A stretch of DNA of 64,000 nt, from contig JAXMCI010000029.1 of NCBI GenBank assembly GCA_046349435.1, positions 1 to 64,000 on the forward strand, in the 5' to 3' direction. The notes beneath the pieces are model-generated. The model ran no database searches. It was not told where the DNA came from and was given only the letters and a program-made list of their open reading frames with translations. The translations under genes were made by a program, and so were the position numbers. Within the stretch, counting starts at the first letter, position 1; each line of letters begins with the position of its first letter. This stretch comes from JAXMCI01 sp046349435. Lineage in GTDB: Bacteria; Pseudomonadota; Alphaproteobacteria; Dongiales; Dongiaceae. Of this stretch, positions 30,832 to 39,432 are shown piece after piece.

Positions 30832-31866
30832 TCAGGCGCGGCGGCGGTCCCGCGGCCGGGCGCGCGCGATCTCGGTCAGGGCGCGCCACAGGATCGCCTC
30901 GTCGGGGGCGCCGGTCCGCTTGCAGGCGAGCTCGGCGGCCAGCAGCCGGTCGAGCGCCTGTGCCAGCTCGGCCGGCGACCAGCGGCCGGCCTGGCGGACG
31001 AAGCGGTCGCGGACCCGGATGAACAGCGGTGGCCGGAGCGCGCTCAGCGCCCGCTCCAGGCCGGCGCCTTCGGCCATCATGCCGACGACGAGGTGCAGCC
31101 GCTGGAAGTGGCGCGAGACGGCGCGCAGGAGGGAGATCGGCGCCCCGCCATCGGCGAGCTCGCGGGCGAGCGCCCGGTCGACCGCCGCCGGCTCGCCATC
31201 GGCCACCGCCAGCGCCAGCTCGTCGACCGCCAGGCCGGCGCCGTCACCGATGCAGGCGACGACCTCGGCGAGGCTCAGCGGCGCCGCCTGCCCGCCGGCG
31301 TAGAGCGCCAGCTTCTCCAGCTCGGCCCGGTTGAGGGCGCGGTCCTGGCCGAGCTGGACGAGGAGATAGTCGAGCGCCTCCGGCGCCAGCGCGACGCCCT
31401 GGCGCCGGAGCTCGCCGGCGATGAAGCGGCCGAGATCGGCACCCTCCTCGGGATAGCAGGCGATCGCCGCGGCGCGCGGCGCCGTCTCGAACAGCTTGCG
31501 CAGCGTCGATTTGGTGCCGAGCTCGCCGGCCTCGGCCACCACCAGCGCGGCGGCGGTACCCTCGAGGACCTCCGCCAGCCGGCCGGTCAGCGTGTCGCCC
31601 GCCTCGCGCAGCCGCACCACCCGGCGGCCGCCGCCGAGCGACAGCGCGGCCGCCTCGTCGGCCAGCCGGGTCGGCACCTCGCGCAGCGCGGCCGGGCTCA
31701 GCTCGGTGAGGCGGAACGGGTCGCCGAGATCGCCGGCGACGGCGCGGCAGAGGCGCTCGGCGCGCTCGCGCACCAGCCCGGCATCGGGGCCGAACAGCAG
31801 CACGGCGGCGACCTCCGGATCGGGCGCCGCGAGGAAACGCTCGATGGCGCGCGCCGCCAGCTTCAC
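30832..31866 (-). CDS. holA: DNA polymerase III delta subunit
   Basis: 344 aa from a GTG start. Recognised by the N-terminal AAVLLFGPDAGLVRERA and the RVVRLREAG/ALVVAEAGEL blocks of the clamp-loader delta subunit. It opens the beta clamp during loading. Starts one base after the lptE stop, so holA follows leuS and lptE in one operon, an order common in Gram-negative bacteria. Confidence 0.93.
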   Translation of the reverse strand: MKLAARAIERFLAAPDPEVAAVLLFGPDAGLVRERAERLCRAVAGDLGDPFRLTELSPAALREVPTRLADEAAALSLGGGRRVVRLREAGDTLTGRLAEVLEGTAAALVVAEAGELGTKSTLRKLFETAPRAAAIACYPEEGADLGRFIAGELRRQGVALAPEALDYLLVQLGQDRALNRAELEKLALYAGGQAAPLSLAEVVACIGDGAGLAVDELALAVADGEPAAVDRALARELADGGAPISLLRAVSRHFQRLHLVVGMMAEGAGLERALSALRPPLFIRVRDRFVRQAGRWSPAELAQALDRLLAAELACKRTGAPDEAILWRALTEIARARPRDRRRA

Positions 31867-31867
31867 G

Positions 31868-32410
31868 TCACTTCGGCGCGGGGGCCGCCGCCAGCGCCTC
31901 GGAGAAATAGACCCCGAGCCGCTCGCGGATGCTCTCGGCGAGCTCGGTGGCGGCGCGGGTCCGCGCGTCGCCGGCGGCGGTGCGGGTGGCGTACTCGGAA
32001 TTCAGCACGTTGTAGGCGGTGCGAGCCCGGGCGGTGCCCTGCACGAGCACCTGCCGCTTCGCCGCCCGGGCCCGCAGGATGTACTCGGCATAGAGCGTGA
32101 TGTTGGAACGGCTGGCGGTCTCGTCCTGCTGCAGCAGCAGCTCGATCTGCTCCTCGCGCAGCTGCACCGTCAGCTCGTAGCGCGCCTTTTCCGGAACGCC
32201 GCGCGGATTGAGCCGGTCGCGCAGCGCATTGTAGAGGATCTGCCCGGTGCGGTCCGCCGAGGGCACGATGTGGATGGCTTCGAGCTGGGCCTGGACGCTG
32301 GGCGCGCCGGGCCCGTCGCCCACCGGCCCGTAGAGCGGATGGAAGCCGCAGGCGGCCAGCGCCAGCAGCACCCCGAGAAGGGCGGGACGGACCGCCCTAG
32401 ACCACCACAT
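31868..32410 (-). CDS. lptE: LPS-assembly lipoprotein LptE
   Basis: 180 aa. Lipobox LAAC near residue 21 followed by GFHPLYG, the conserved LptE N-terminus. It is the outer-membrane lipoprotein that plugs LptD and helps insert lipopolysaccharide, so this organism probably makes LPS. Its start lies within the last 14 bp of leuS. Confidence 0.93.
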   Translation of the reverse strand: MWWSRAVRPALLGVLLALAACGFHPLYGPVGDGPGAPSVQAQLEAIHIVPSADRTGQILYNALRDRLNPRGVPEKARYELTVQLREEQIELLLQQDETASRSNITLYAEYILRARAAKRQVLVQGTARARTAYNVLNSEYATRTAAGDARTRAATELAESIRERLGVYFSEALAAAPAPK

Positions 32411-34970
32411 TGATCACCCGGTCTGGCACCACGATGATCTTGCGCGCCGCCTTGCCCGCCATCGCTCGTCGGACCCCCTCGTCGGCCAGCGCCGCCTGCT
32501 CGGCCGCCGCCGCATCGGCGCCGCGCGGCAGCACCACCGTGCCGCGCAGCTTGCCGTTGACCTGCACCGCCACCGTCACCTGGTCGTCGACCAGCAGGGC
32601 GGGATCGGCCTCCGGCCAGGCGCTGTCGACGACCAGCGTAGCGTGGCCCAGCCTCTGCCACAACTCCTCGGCCAGGTGCGGCATCATCGGGCCGATCAGC
32701 AGGGCGAGCTGCTCGCAGGCCTCGCGCCGGGCCCAGCCGTCGCCGGCGTCGTCGCCGAGCGCGGCGAAGGCCGCATCCATGGCGTTGGCCAGCTCGTAGA
32801 GCCGCGCCACCGCGCGGTTGAAGCGGAACTTCTCGATGTCGTCGGTGACGCCGGCGACCGCCCGGTGCGCCGCCTGGCGCAGCGCCAGGGCCGCGGCGGA
32901 GAAGCCGGCCGGCCGCGGCGTGCCGGCCGCGGGCAGGCGCGGCAGCACCTCGTCGACCACGCGCCAGAGACGCTGGGTGAAGCGCCAGGCGCCCGCCGCC
33001 CCGGCCTCGGTCCACTCCATGTCGCGCTCCGGCGGGCTGTCGGAGAGCATGAACCAGCGCGCGGTGTCGGCGCCGTAGCGGTCGATGATGCTGGCCGGGT
33101 CGACGACGTTGCGCTTGCTCTTGCTCATCTTCTCGGAGCGGCCGAGCGTCACCGGCCGGCCGGTGCGGGCATGGACCGCGCCGCCCTCGCGCTTCTCGAC
33201 CTGCTCGGGATGGAGCCACTCGCCGCTCTCGTCGCGGTAGGTCTCGTGGCAGACCATGCCCTGGGTGAAGAGGCCGGCGAAGGGCTCGTCGACGTCGACA
33301 TAGCCGCAGCGCCGCATCGCGCGCAGGAAGAAGCGGGAATAGAGCAGGTGCAGGATGGCGTGCTCGACGCCGCCGACATACTGGTCGACCGGCAGCCAGC
33401 GATCGACCGGCCCGCGCTCCACCGGCACGTCGGCGCGCGGCGAGCAGTAGCGCGCGAAGTACCAGGAGGAATCGACGAAGGTGTCGAAGGTGTCGGTCTC
33501 GCGCCGGGCGGCGGCGCCGCAGGCCGGGCAGGCGACGTGCTTCCAGGTCGGATGGTGGTCGAGCGGGTTGCCCGGCTTGTCGAAGGTGGCGTCGTCGGGC
33601 AGCAGCACCGGCAGGTCGGATTCCGGCACCGGGACGATGCCGCAGGACGGGCAGTGGATGACCGGGATCGGGCAGCCCCAGTAGCGCTGGCGCGACACGC
33701 CCCAGTCGCGCAGCCGGTAGGCGACGGTGCGCTCGCCGCGGCCGAGCGCCACCAGCCGGTCGACCGCCGCGCGCTTGGCGGCCTCGACCTCGAGCCCGTC
33801 GAGGAAGCGCGAGTTGACCAGCACGCCGTCGTCGGTGAAGGCGGTGCCGCCGATCGCCGCGTCGGTCGGGGCCGGCTCGCCGCGCGGCGCCACCACCGGC
33901 AGCACCGGCAGCCGGTACTTGCGGGCGAAGTCGAGGTCGCGCTGGTCGTGCGCCGGGCAGCCGAAGATGGCGCCGGTGCCGTACTCCATCAGCACGAAGT
34001 TGGCGACATAGACCGGCAGACGCCAGCTCTCGTCGAACGGATGGATCGCCTGCAGGCCGGTCGGCAGGCCGATCTTCTCCGCCGTCTCCAGCGCCGCCTC
34101 GCTGGTCCCCATGCGGTTGCACTCGGCGACGAAGGCGGCGAGCTCGGGATTGCCGGCCGCCAGGCCGGCGACCAGCGGATGGTTGGGCGAGAGCGCCACG
34201 AAGCTGGCGCCGAACAGCGTGTCCGGGCGGGTCGAGAAGACCTCGATCTCGTCGCTGCGGCCGGCCAGCGCGAAGCGGAAGCGGGCGCCCTCCGACCGGC
34301 CGATCCAGTTCTCCTGCATCAGCCGGACCTTGGCCGGCCAGCGCTCCAGCCCGGCCAGCGCCTGCAGCAGGTCCTCGGCGTAGTCGGTGATGCGCAGGAA
34401 CCATTGCGAGAGCTGCCGCTTCTCGACCACCGCGCCGGAGCGCCAGCCGCGCCCGTCGATCACCTGCTCGTTGGCCAGGACGGTGTGGTCGACCGGGTCC
34501 CAGTTGACCCAGCCCTCCTTGCGGTAGGCGAGGCCCGCCGCCAGGAAGTCGATGAACAGCTTCTGCTGGTGCCGGTAGTAGCCGGGATGGCAGGTGGCGA
34601 TCTCGCGGTCCCAGTCGAGCGACAGGCCCATGCGCTGCAGCTCGCCGCGCATCGTCGCGATGTTGCTGTAGGTCCAGTCGGCCGGATGCACGCCCTGGTC
34701 ACGGGCGGCGTTCTCGGCCGGCAGGCCGAAGGCGTCCCAGCCCATCGGATGCAGGACATCGAAGCCGCGCGCCCGCTTGAAGCGGGAGACCACGTCGCCC
34801 AGCGTGTAATTGCGGACATGGCCCATATGGATGCGCCCCGAGGGATAGGGGAACATCTCCAGGACGTAGTATTTCGGGCGCTCGGGACGGCGGCCGGCGG
34901 CAAAGCAGCCATGCTCGGCCCACACCGCCTGCCAGCGCGGCTCGGCTTCGCTGAAGTTGTAGCGCGACAT
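32397..34970 (-). CDS. leuS: Leucyl-tRNA synthetase
   Basis: 857 aa, typical length. The class I signatures are HMGH (in SGRIHMGHVRNYTLGD) near residue 50 and EKMSKSK near residue 620; the editing domain has the TRPDTLFGA block, and cysteine pairs such as CPSCG and CPACG indicate zinc knuckles. It charges tRNA-Leu. It leads the leuS-lptE-holA operon; a DUF3576 lipoprotein gene lies 68 bp downstream of no other gene but upstream of leuS on the same strand. Confidence 0.96.
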   Translation of the reverse strand: MSRYNFSEAEPRWQAVWAEHGCFAAGRRPERPKYYVLEMFPYPSGRIHMGHVRNYTLGDVVSRFKRARGFDVLHPMGWDAFGLPAENAARDQGVHPADWTYSNIATMRGELQRMGLSLDWDREIATCHPGYYRHQQKLFIDFLAAGLAYRKEGWVNWDPVDHTVLANEQVIDGRGWRSGAVVEKRQLSQWFLRITDYAEDLLQALAGLERWPAKVRLMQENWIGRSEGARFRFALAGRSDEIEVFSTRPDTLFGASFVALSPNHPLVAGLAAGNPELAAFVAECNRMGTSEAALETAEKIGLPTGLQAIHPFDESWRLPVYVANFVLMEYGTGAIFGCPAHDQRDLDFARKYRLPVLPVVAPRGEPAPTDAAIGGTAFTDDGVLVNSRFLDGLEVEAAKRAAVDRLVALGRGERTVAYRLRDWGVSRQRYWGCPIPVIHCPSCGIVPVPESDLPVLLPDDATFDKPGNPLDHHPTWKHVACPACGAAARRETDTFDTFVDSSWYFARYCSPRADVPVERGPVDRWLPVDQYVGGVEHAILHLLYSRFFLRAMRRCGYVDVDEPFAGLFTQGMVCHETYRDESGEWLHPEQVEKREGGAVHARTGRPVTLGRSEKMSKSKRNVVDPASIIDRYGADTARWFMLSDSPPERDMEWTEAGAAGAWRFTQRLWRVVDEVLPRLPAAGTPRPAGFSAAALALRQAAHRAVAGVTDDIEKFRFNRAVARLYELANAMDAAFAALGDDAGDGWARREACEQLALLIGPMMPHLAEELWQRLGHATLVVDSAWPEADPALLVDDQVTVAVQVNGKLRGTVVLPRGADAAAAEQAALADEGVRRAMAGKAARKIIVVPDRVINVVV

Positions 34971-35038
34971 GGTCTCCGCCGTTTCGGTTCGCGGGCGGGC
35001 GGGCGCCCGCCGAGGTCTGGGGCCGCTGCCGGCCGCCG

Positions 35039-35632
35039 CTACTGGCCGCCGCCCTGGGCGATGCGCAGCTGACGGGCCCGCACCAGGATGGCGTTCTCGA
35101 GGTCGGTCGCGGTGGTCGGCGCCACCGGCGCGTCGACCCAGCCGGCGCTGGCCATCTGCTGGCGGAACACGGCGGTGCGCACGCCGTCGGCGCGCAGCGT
35201 GCGTCCGAGGATGAAGACGTTGACCTTGAAGCGCTCGTTGGGCGACTGCGGCGGCGAGTACCAGTCCGTGATGATGACGCCGCCGAAGGGGTCGGCGGAG
35301 ACCAGCGGCATGAAGGCCACGGTGTCGAGCGAGGCGCGCCACAGGAAGCTGTTGACGCCGATGCCGCCGCTCGAGCCGTCCTGCGGCTGGTTCTTCTGGT
35401 CGCTGCCGCCCAGCAGGGTCAGGCCGCCGGGCCCGAAGATCGATTCCGGCTGCTCGTAGTTGGGCTTGCTCGGATCGACGCCACGATTGGCCTTGGACCG
35501 CTGGGCGGGATAGTTCGCTTCGCCGGTCTGCCACCAGGAGCAGGCGGAGAGGCTGCTCAGCGCGATCGCCGCCGCGATCAGTGCGGCGGCACGGACGTGG
35601 CGTCCCAGGCCGGCCGGCGACCCGTTGATCAT
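35039..35632 (-). CDS. DUF3576 family lipoprotein
   Basis: 197 aa. Lipobox LSAC near residue 31; the core has GVNSFLWRASLDTVAFMPLVSADPFGG and ITDWYSPP, typical of the alphaproteobacterial DUF3576 family found beside leuS. Function unknown; envelope location expected. An in-frame TTG 9 bp upstream is less likely than the ATG used here. leuS follows 68 bp downstream on the same strand. Confidence 0.88.
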   Translation of the reverse strand: MINGSPAGLGRHVRAAALIAAAIALSSLSACSWWQTGEANYPAQRSKANRGVDPSKPNYEQPESIFGPGGLTLLGGSDQKNQPQDGSSGGIGVNSFLWRASLDTVAFMPLVSADPFGGVIITDWYSPPQSPNERFKVNVFILGRTLRADGVRTAVFRQQMASAGWVDAPVAPTTATDLENAILVRARQLRIAQGGGQ

Positions 35633-35830
35633 CGTCGACAAACCCCCGATCTCGCTTGCGAAGGCGGAACTTATAGCAGACGGCGCGGGGCAGGCAAGAT
35701 TGGGCGAATTGCCGCTTTTCCCCGCTGCCAGGCTGGTTTATAGCCGGCGCGGCCGGGCCTCCCCCTGCGGGGCGAGCCCGGCCCCGCTCCGCCGGCGCCG
35801 CCGCCGGTCCCCTCCCGCAGGGAACAGCCC

Positions 35831-36661
35831 ATGGGCAAGATCGTCTGGCTCGCCTCCTTCCCGAAGTCCGGCAACACCTGGGTGCGAGCCTTCCTGCACA
35901 ACCTGCTGACCGACGCGGAGCGGCCCTACGACATCAACGAGCTCGACACCTTCGCGGTCAGCGATTCGCAGGCGCAGTGGTACCAGCGGTTCGACCCGCG
36001 CCCGCCGACCGCGCTGAGCCTGGAGGAGATCGCCGCGCTCCGGCCGCGCGTCCACCACCTCTTCACCCAGCTCGGCCAGGGCCCGATCTTCGTCAAGACC
36101 CACATGGCGGCGGCCGAGCTCGGCGGTACGCCGCTGATCACCGTCAGCGAGACGGTCGCGGCCATCTATATTGTGCGCAACCCGCTCGACGTGGTCGTCT
36201 CGCACAGCCACCACTACGGCAACGACCTCGACCGGACGATCGAGCTGCTCGCCGCCGACGACACCATCACCCGGGCGAGCGAGACGCACGTGCCGGAGTA
36301 CCACAGCTCCTGGTCCGCCCATGTCGCGAGCTGGACCTCGGTGCCGAGCCCCGGGCTGCTGGTGGTGCGCTACGAGGACCTGCTGCTCACCCCGAACCGC
36401 AGCTTCGCGGCCATCGCCCGCTTCCTGCGGCTCGATGTCGCGCGCGGCCGGCTGGAGCGAGCGATCCGCCACTGCTCGTTCCGCGTCCTGCAGGAGCAGG
36501 AGAAGCGGCACGGCTTCCGCGAGCGGACCGAGACCTCCGAGCGCTTCTTCCGCGCCGGCAAGGCCGGGCAATGGCGCAGCGCCCTGTCGCCGGCGCAGAT
36601 CGAGCGCGTGGTGGCGCGGCACGGCGCGCAGATGGACCGCTTCGGCTACCGGCCGAAATAG
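35831..36661 (+). CDS. Sulfotransferase domain protein
   Basis: 276 aa. The 5'-phosphosulfate loop FPKSGNTW (residues 10-17) and the 3'-phosphate-binding IYIVRNPLDVVVSHS (residues about 112-126) are the PAPS-binding motifs of cytosolic-type sulfotransferases. HSHHYGND and SSWSAHVASW follow, as in the family. Acceptor unknown; candidates are a glycan, lipid or protein of the envelope. It stands alone, divergent from the DUF3576 gene, with a porin downstream. Confidence 0.88.
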   Translation: MGKIVWLASFPKSGNTWVRAFLHNLLTDAERPYDINELDTFAVSDSQAQWYQRFDPRPPTALSLEEIAALRPRVHHLFTQLGQGPIFVKTHMAAAELGGTPLITVSETVAAIYIVRNPLDVVVSHSHHYGNDLDRTIELLAADDTITRASETHVPEYHSSWSAHVASWTSVPSPGLLVVRYEDLLLTPNRSFAAIARFLRLDVARGRLERAIRHCSFRVLQEQEKRHGFRERTETSERFFRAGKAGQWRSALSPAQIERVVARHGAQMDRFGYRPK

Positions 36662-37006
36662 CCGTCGTGCCCCCGATCGCGGCTTTTTCGGGTCGTCAAG
36701 GGGGCGCGCTGCCGACGGGGCCGCTGCCGCGCCCGGATCGTTTTCCTTTGATATCAAGCACTTGGCCCATCGGACCCTGTGCCATTTTTGCTACAGTGGT
36801 GTGCAAAAACAACAAATCGACCTGAAACGGGCTTGACCGGTTCGCATGGCCTCGTAGGATCTGGTCCACGAGCCGAGGGGAGCGGTTCCGATTTCCTTTT
36901 GCCGTCAGGGTGATGGGATCGGATTTCGCAACCGAAGGTCGCAGGCTCGGCAAATGGGGGCGGTCGATCGGTCCTCTCGGCACCGGCAGACCCGCTTAGA
37001 AAGGGA
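36662..37006. other. 345-bp leader region upstream of the porin gene
   Basis: No gene is seen. It is less GC-rich than its surroundings and includes GTGCAAAAACAACAAATCG near 36805, and a good promoter at 36833-36860. The remaining 146 bp between that promoter and the porin start would form a long 5' untranslated leader of unknown role. A regulatory RNA or protein-binding site could lie here but none was recognised. Confidence 0.6.
36833..36860 (+). promoter_or_regulatory. Putative sigma-70 promoter for the porin
   Basis: TTGACC (36833-36838) and TAGGAT (36855-36860) are separated by 16 bp, close to consensus, in the only intergenic gap upstream of the porin gene. Predicted leader about 150 nt. 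Confidence 0.5.
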
Positions 37007-37015
37007 ATGAAGGCT

Positions 37016-38161
37016 ATGAAGAAGGTACTCCTGGGTACGACCGCGCTGGTCGCCGCCGGGTTTGCTGCCGGGCAGGCCCAAGCGGCTGACCCGATCAAGC
37101 TGACCCTTGGCGGCTTCTACGGCGCGGCCGCCGGTGTCGAGATCGGGGGCAACGACAGCAACGGCGCTCCGAGCCAGAACCGGCAGACTGGCGCGTTCAA
37201 GCAGAACGTCGAAGTGCACTTCAACGGTTCGACCACTCTCGACAACGGTCTGACCGTCGGCGCGCACATCGAGCTCGAGGCGAACAACACCTCGGGCCGT
37301 ACGATCGACGAAGTGTACAGCTACTTCAAGGGCGGCTTCGGTGAGTTCCGCTTCGGCGACACCGGCGGCGCTCTCGCGAAGAGCTGCATCGTCGACCCCG
37401 GCGCCATCACCAACAACTTCGGCCTGATCAGCCCGAACAACTCGTTCTCCAACGTCGGCCGCAACGCCGTCATGGGTCTGGGCTCGATCGGTACCTGCGA
37501 AGGCTTCGGCAACTCCACCAAGGCGGTCTACTTCTCGCCGGTGTTCGGTGGCCTCCAGCTCGCTCTGTCGTACGCTCCGACCACCAACAACGGTGGCCCG
37601 GGCGGCCGCAGCAACGGTCCGTACACCGGCACGCAGAGCAACAACGTGAACGTGCGGAACGATTTCTCCGCCTACGTCACGTACAACCACTCGTTCGGCG
37701 CGGTCAGCCTGACCGCCGGCGCGGGTCTCGACTACGGCTTCGAGACCAACAACAATCCGAAGCCCGCCCAGTATCAGGGCGGCATCCAGCTGGGCTTCGG
37801 GCGGTTCGCGGTCGGTGGCTCGTTCGACTGGTACCAGAACTACGTCCAGCAGGGCTTCGGCAACGGCTTCAGCGGCGGCAGCAACGACGCCTGGGTGGCA
37901 ACCCTCGGCGGCAGCTACAGCATCGACGCCTGGACCGTCGGCCTCGAAGGCGCGTATGCGAACTTCGAGACGCAGCCCGGCCACGACACCTACTGGGCCG
38001 TTTCGCTCCAGAGCACCTACAAGCTCGGGCCGGGGATCCGGCTGGAAGGCGAAGTGGCGTACTACAACTACAATCAGGACTACGTGAACAAGAGCCCGAA
38101 CCTCGGCAAGGCGACCTCGAACTCGGTCTCCGTCGGCCTCGGCTCCTACATCACGTTCTAA
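37016..38161 (+). CDS. Outer-membrane porin (alphaproteobacterial general porin family)
   Basis: 381 aa from the ATG at 37016; AAGGGA ends 9 bp upstream, whereas an ATG at 37007 is directly next to it. A Sec signal peptide (MKKVLLGTTALVAAG, cleaved near AQAADPI) precedes alternating beta-strands, Asn/Gly-rich loops and a C-terminal phenylalanine, as required for Bam-dependent folding. It would form a trimeric diffusion channel. Codon choice (more GGT, GCT, AAC) is less GC3-extreme than neighbours, as in highly expressed genes. Its own promoter and terminator frame it. Confidence 0.93.
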   Translation: MKKVLLGTTALVAAGFAAGQAQAADPIKLTLGGFYGAAAGVEIGGNDSNGAPSQNRQTGAFKQNVEVHFNGSTTLDNGLTVGAHIELEANNTSGRTIDEVYSYFKGGFGEFRFGDTGGALAKSCIVDPGAITNNFGLISPNNSFSNVGRNAVMGLGSIGTCEGFGNSTKAVYFSPVFGGLQLALSYAPTTNNGGPGGRSNGPYTGTQSNNVNVRNDFSAYVTYNHSFGAVSLTAGAGLDYGFETNNNPKPAQYQGGIQLGFGRFAVGGSFDWYQNYVQQGFGNGFSGGSNDAWVATLGGSYSIDAWTVGLEGAYANFETQPGHDTYWAVSLQSTYKLGPGIRLEGEVAYYNYNQDYVNKSPNLGKATSNSVSVGLGSYITF

Positions 38162-38190
38162 GCTTCCGCTTCTGCGGACAGCACCTCGGG

Positions 38191-38222
38191 GGGAGGGTGG
38201 CCATGCCACCCTCCCTTTCCAT
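38191..38222 (+). terminator. Rho-independent terminator after the porin
   Basis: A perfect 11-bp inverted repeat (GGGAGGGTGGC, 38191-38201, and its complement 38205-38215) with a 3-base CAT loop is followed by TTTCCATTT. It ends 10 bp before the next gene. Confidence 0.85.
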
Positions 38223-38231
38223 TTCTGCATC

Positions 38232-38912
38232 ATGACGACGCCGTCCGACATCGCCGCCCGCCTCGCCGAGATCCGGTCGCGCATCCGCGCCGCCGCCGAG
38301 ACGGCAGGCCGGTCCGCCGCAGCCGTTACGCTGGTGGCGGTCGGCAAGACCCATCCCGCAACCGCCATCGAGGCGGCGCTCGCCGCCGGCCAGCGCCATT
38401 TCGGCGAGAACCGGGTGCAGGAGGCGCGCGACAAGTATCCGGCGCTGCGCCCGCGCTGGCCCGACCTCCGCCTGCACCTGATCGGGCCGCTGCAGACCAA
38501 CAAGGTGCGCGACGCCGTCGCGCTGTTCGACGTCATCGAGACCGTCGACCGCGAGAAGCTCGCCCGGGCGCTCGCCGCCGAGATGGCGCGCAGCGGCCGG
38601 CGGCCGGACTGCCTGGTCCAGGTCAATATCGGCGAGGAGCCGCAGAAGGCGGGCGTCATGCCCGAGGGCCTCGACGCCCTGCTGGCGACCTGCCGCGTCG
38701 AGCTCGGCCTGCCGGTCGCCGGCCTGATGGCGATCCCGCCGGTGGACGAGCCGCCGGCACCCTATTTCGCCCTGCTCGCCGAGCTCGCCCGCCGCCACGG
38801 GCTGCCGGTGCTCAGCATGGGCATGTCCGGCGATTTCGAGATCGCGGTGCGCCTCGGCGCCACCCACGTCCGGGTCGGCAGCGCGATCTTCGGCGCGCGA
38901 CCCCCGGCCTAG
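38232..38912 (+). CDS. PLP homeostasis protein, YggS family
   Basis: 226 aa. The PLP lysine is in VAVGKTHP near residue 39, followed by HFGENRVQEA, LHLIGPLQTNK and the C-terminal SMGMSGDFEIAVRLGATHVRVGSAIFG. PLPBP/YggS proteins buffer pyridoxal phosphate and affect amino acid metabolism. It follows the porin terminator and converges with the L,D-transpeptidase gene. Confidence 0.94.
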   Translation: MTTPSDIAARLAEIRSRIRAAAETAGRSAAAVTLVAVGKTHPATAIEAALAAGQRHFGENRVQEARDKYPALRPRWPDLRLHLIGPLQTNKVRDAVALFDVIETVDREKLARALAAEMARSGRRPDCLVQVNIGEEPQKAGVMPEGLDALLATCRVELGLPVAGLMAIPPVDEPPAPYFALLAELARRHGLPVLSMGMSGDFEIAVRLGATHVRVGSAIFGARPPA

Positions 38913-38922
38913 GGTCCTGTTC

Positions 38923-39432
38923 CTACGCGGGATCCGTGTGAACGACGAGGGCGTCGCCGGGCCCGCTCTCCGCGAGCAGCCGCAGCAGCTCGTCGTTCGC
39001 AAGCGCGACGCAGCCCTCGGTCGGCGTCCAGCCCGGCGCGGCGACATGCAGGAAGACCGCGCTGCCGCGGCCCGGACGCACCGGATCGTCGTTGTGGCCG
39101 AGCACGACGATCAGGTCGTAGAGCCCGTCCTCGCGCCACAGCGCCTCGTGCCGCGCGGCGTAGGGCAGCCGCACCGGCCGGTTGTAGAGCGCGTCGCCGG
39201 GATCGTCGCACCAGCCGTCGCGCCGATCGATCGCCGCCGCCGGCAGCAGGGTGGCCGGGCGGCCGACCCGGTCGGCGCGATAGAGCAGCCGGCGGAAGAG
39301 AAAGCGGCCCGCCGGCGTCGCCCCGTCGCCCTCGCGCTTGTCGGCGCGGATGCCGCCGCGGCCGATCGCGCAGGCGAGCTCGCGGCCGCGCCAGCGTGCC
39401 GGTTGGCCGGGACGGACGACGAGATCGCTCAA
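38923..39432 (-). CDS. L,D-transpeptidase (YkuD) family protein
   Basis: 169 aa. The catalytic pair is visible in FLHVAAPGW...PTEGCVAL, with the His and Cys of the YkuD fold. It lacks a clear N-terminal signal as read here, so its site of action is uncertain. The likely start is a TTG whose bases overlap the ribA stop (TTGA), implying re-initiation after ribA; no better start is in frame nearby. It may form 3-3 cross-links in peptidoglycan or attach lipoprotein. Confidence 0.75.
   Translation of the reverse strand: MSDLVVRPGQPARWRGRELACAIGRGGIRADKREGDGATPAGRFLFRRLLYRADRVGRPATLLPAAAIDRRDGWCDDPGDALYNRPVRLPYAARHEALWREDGLYDLIVVLGHNDDPVRPGRGSAVFLHVAAPGWTPTEGCVALANDELLRLLAESGPGDALVVHTDPA

Noticed and set aside
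35633..35641. A TTG start for the DUF3576 lipoprotein
   Set aside because: An in-frame ATG lies 9 bp downstream and gives a normal lipoprotein signal.
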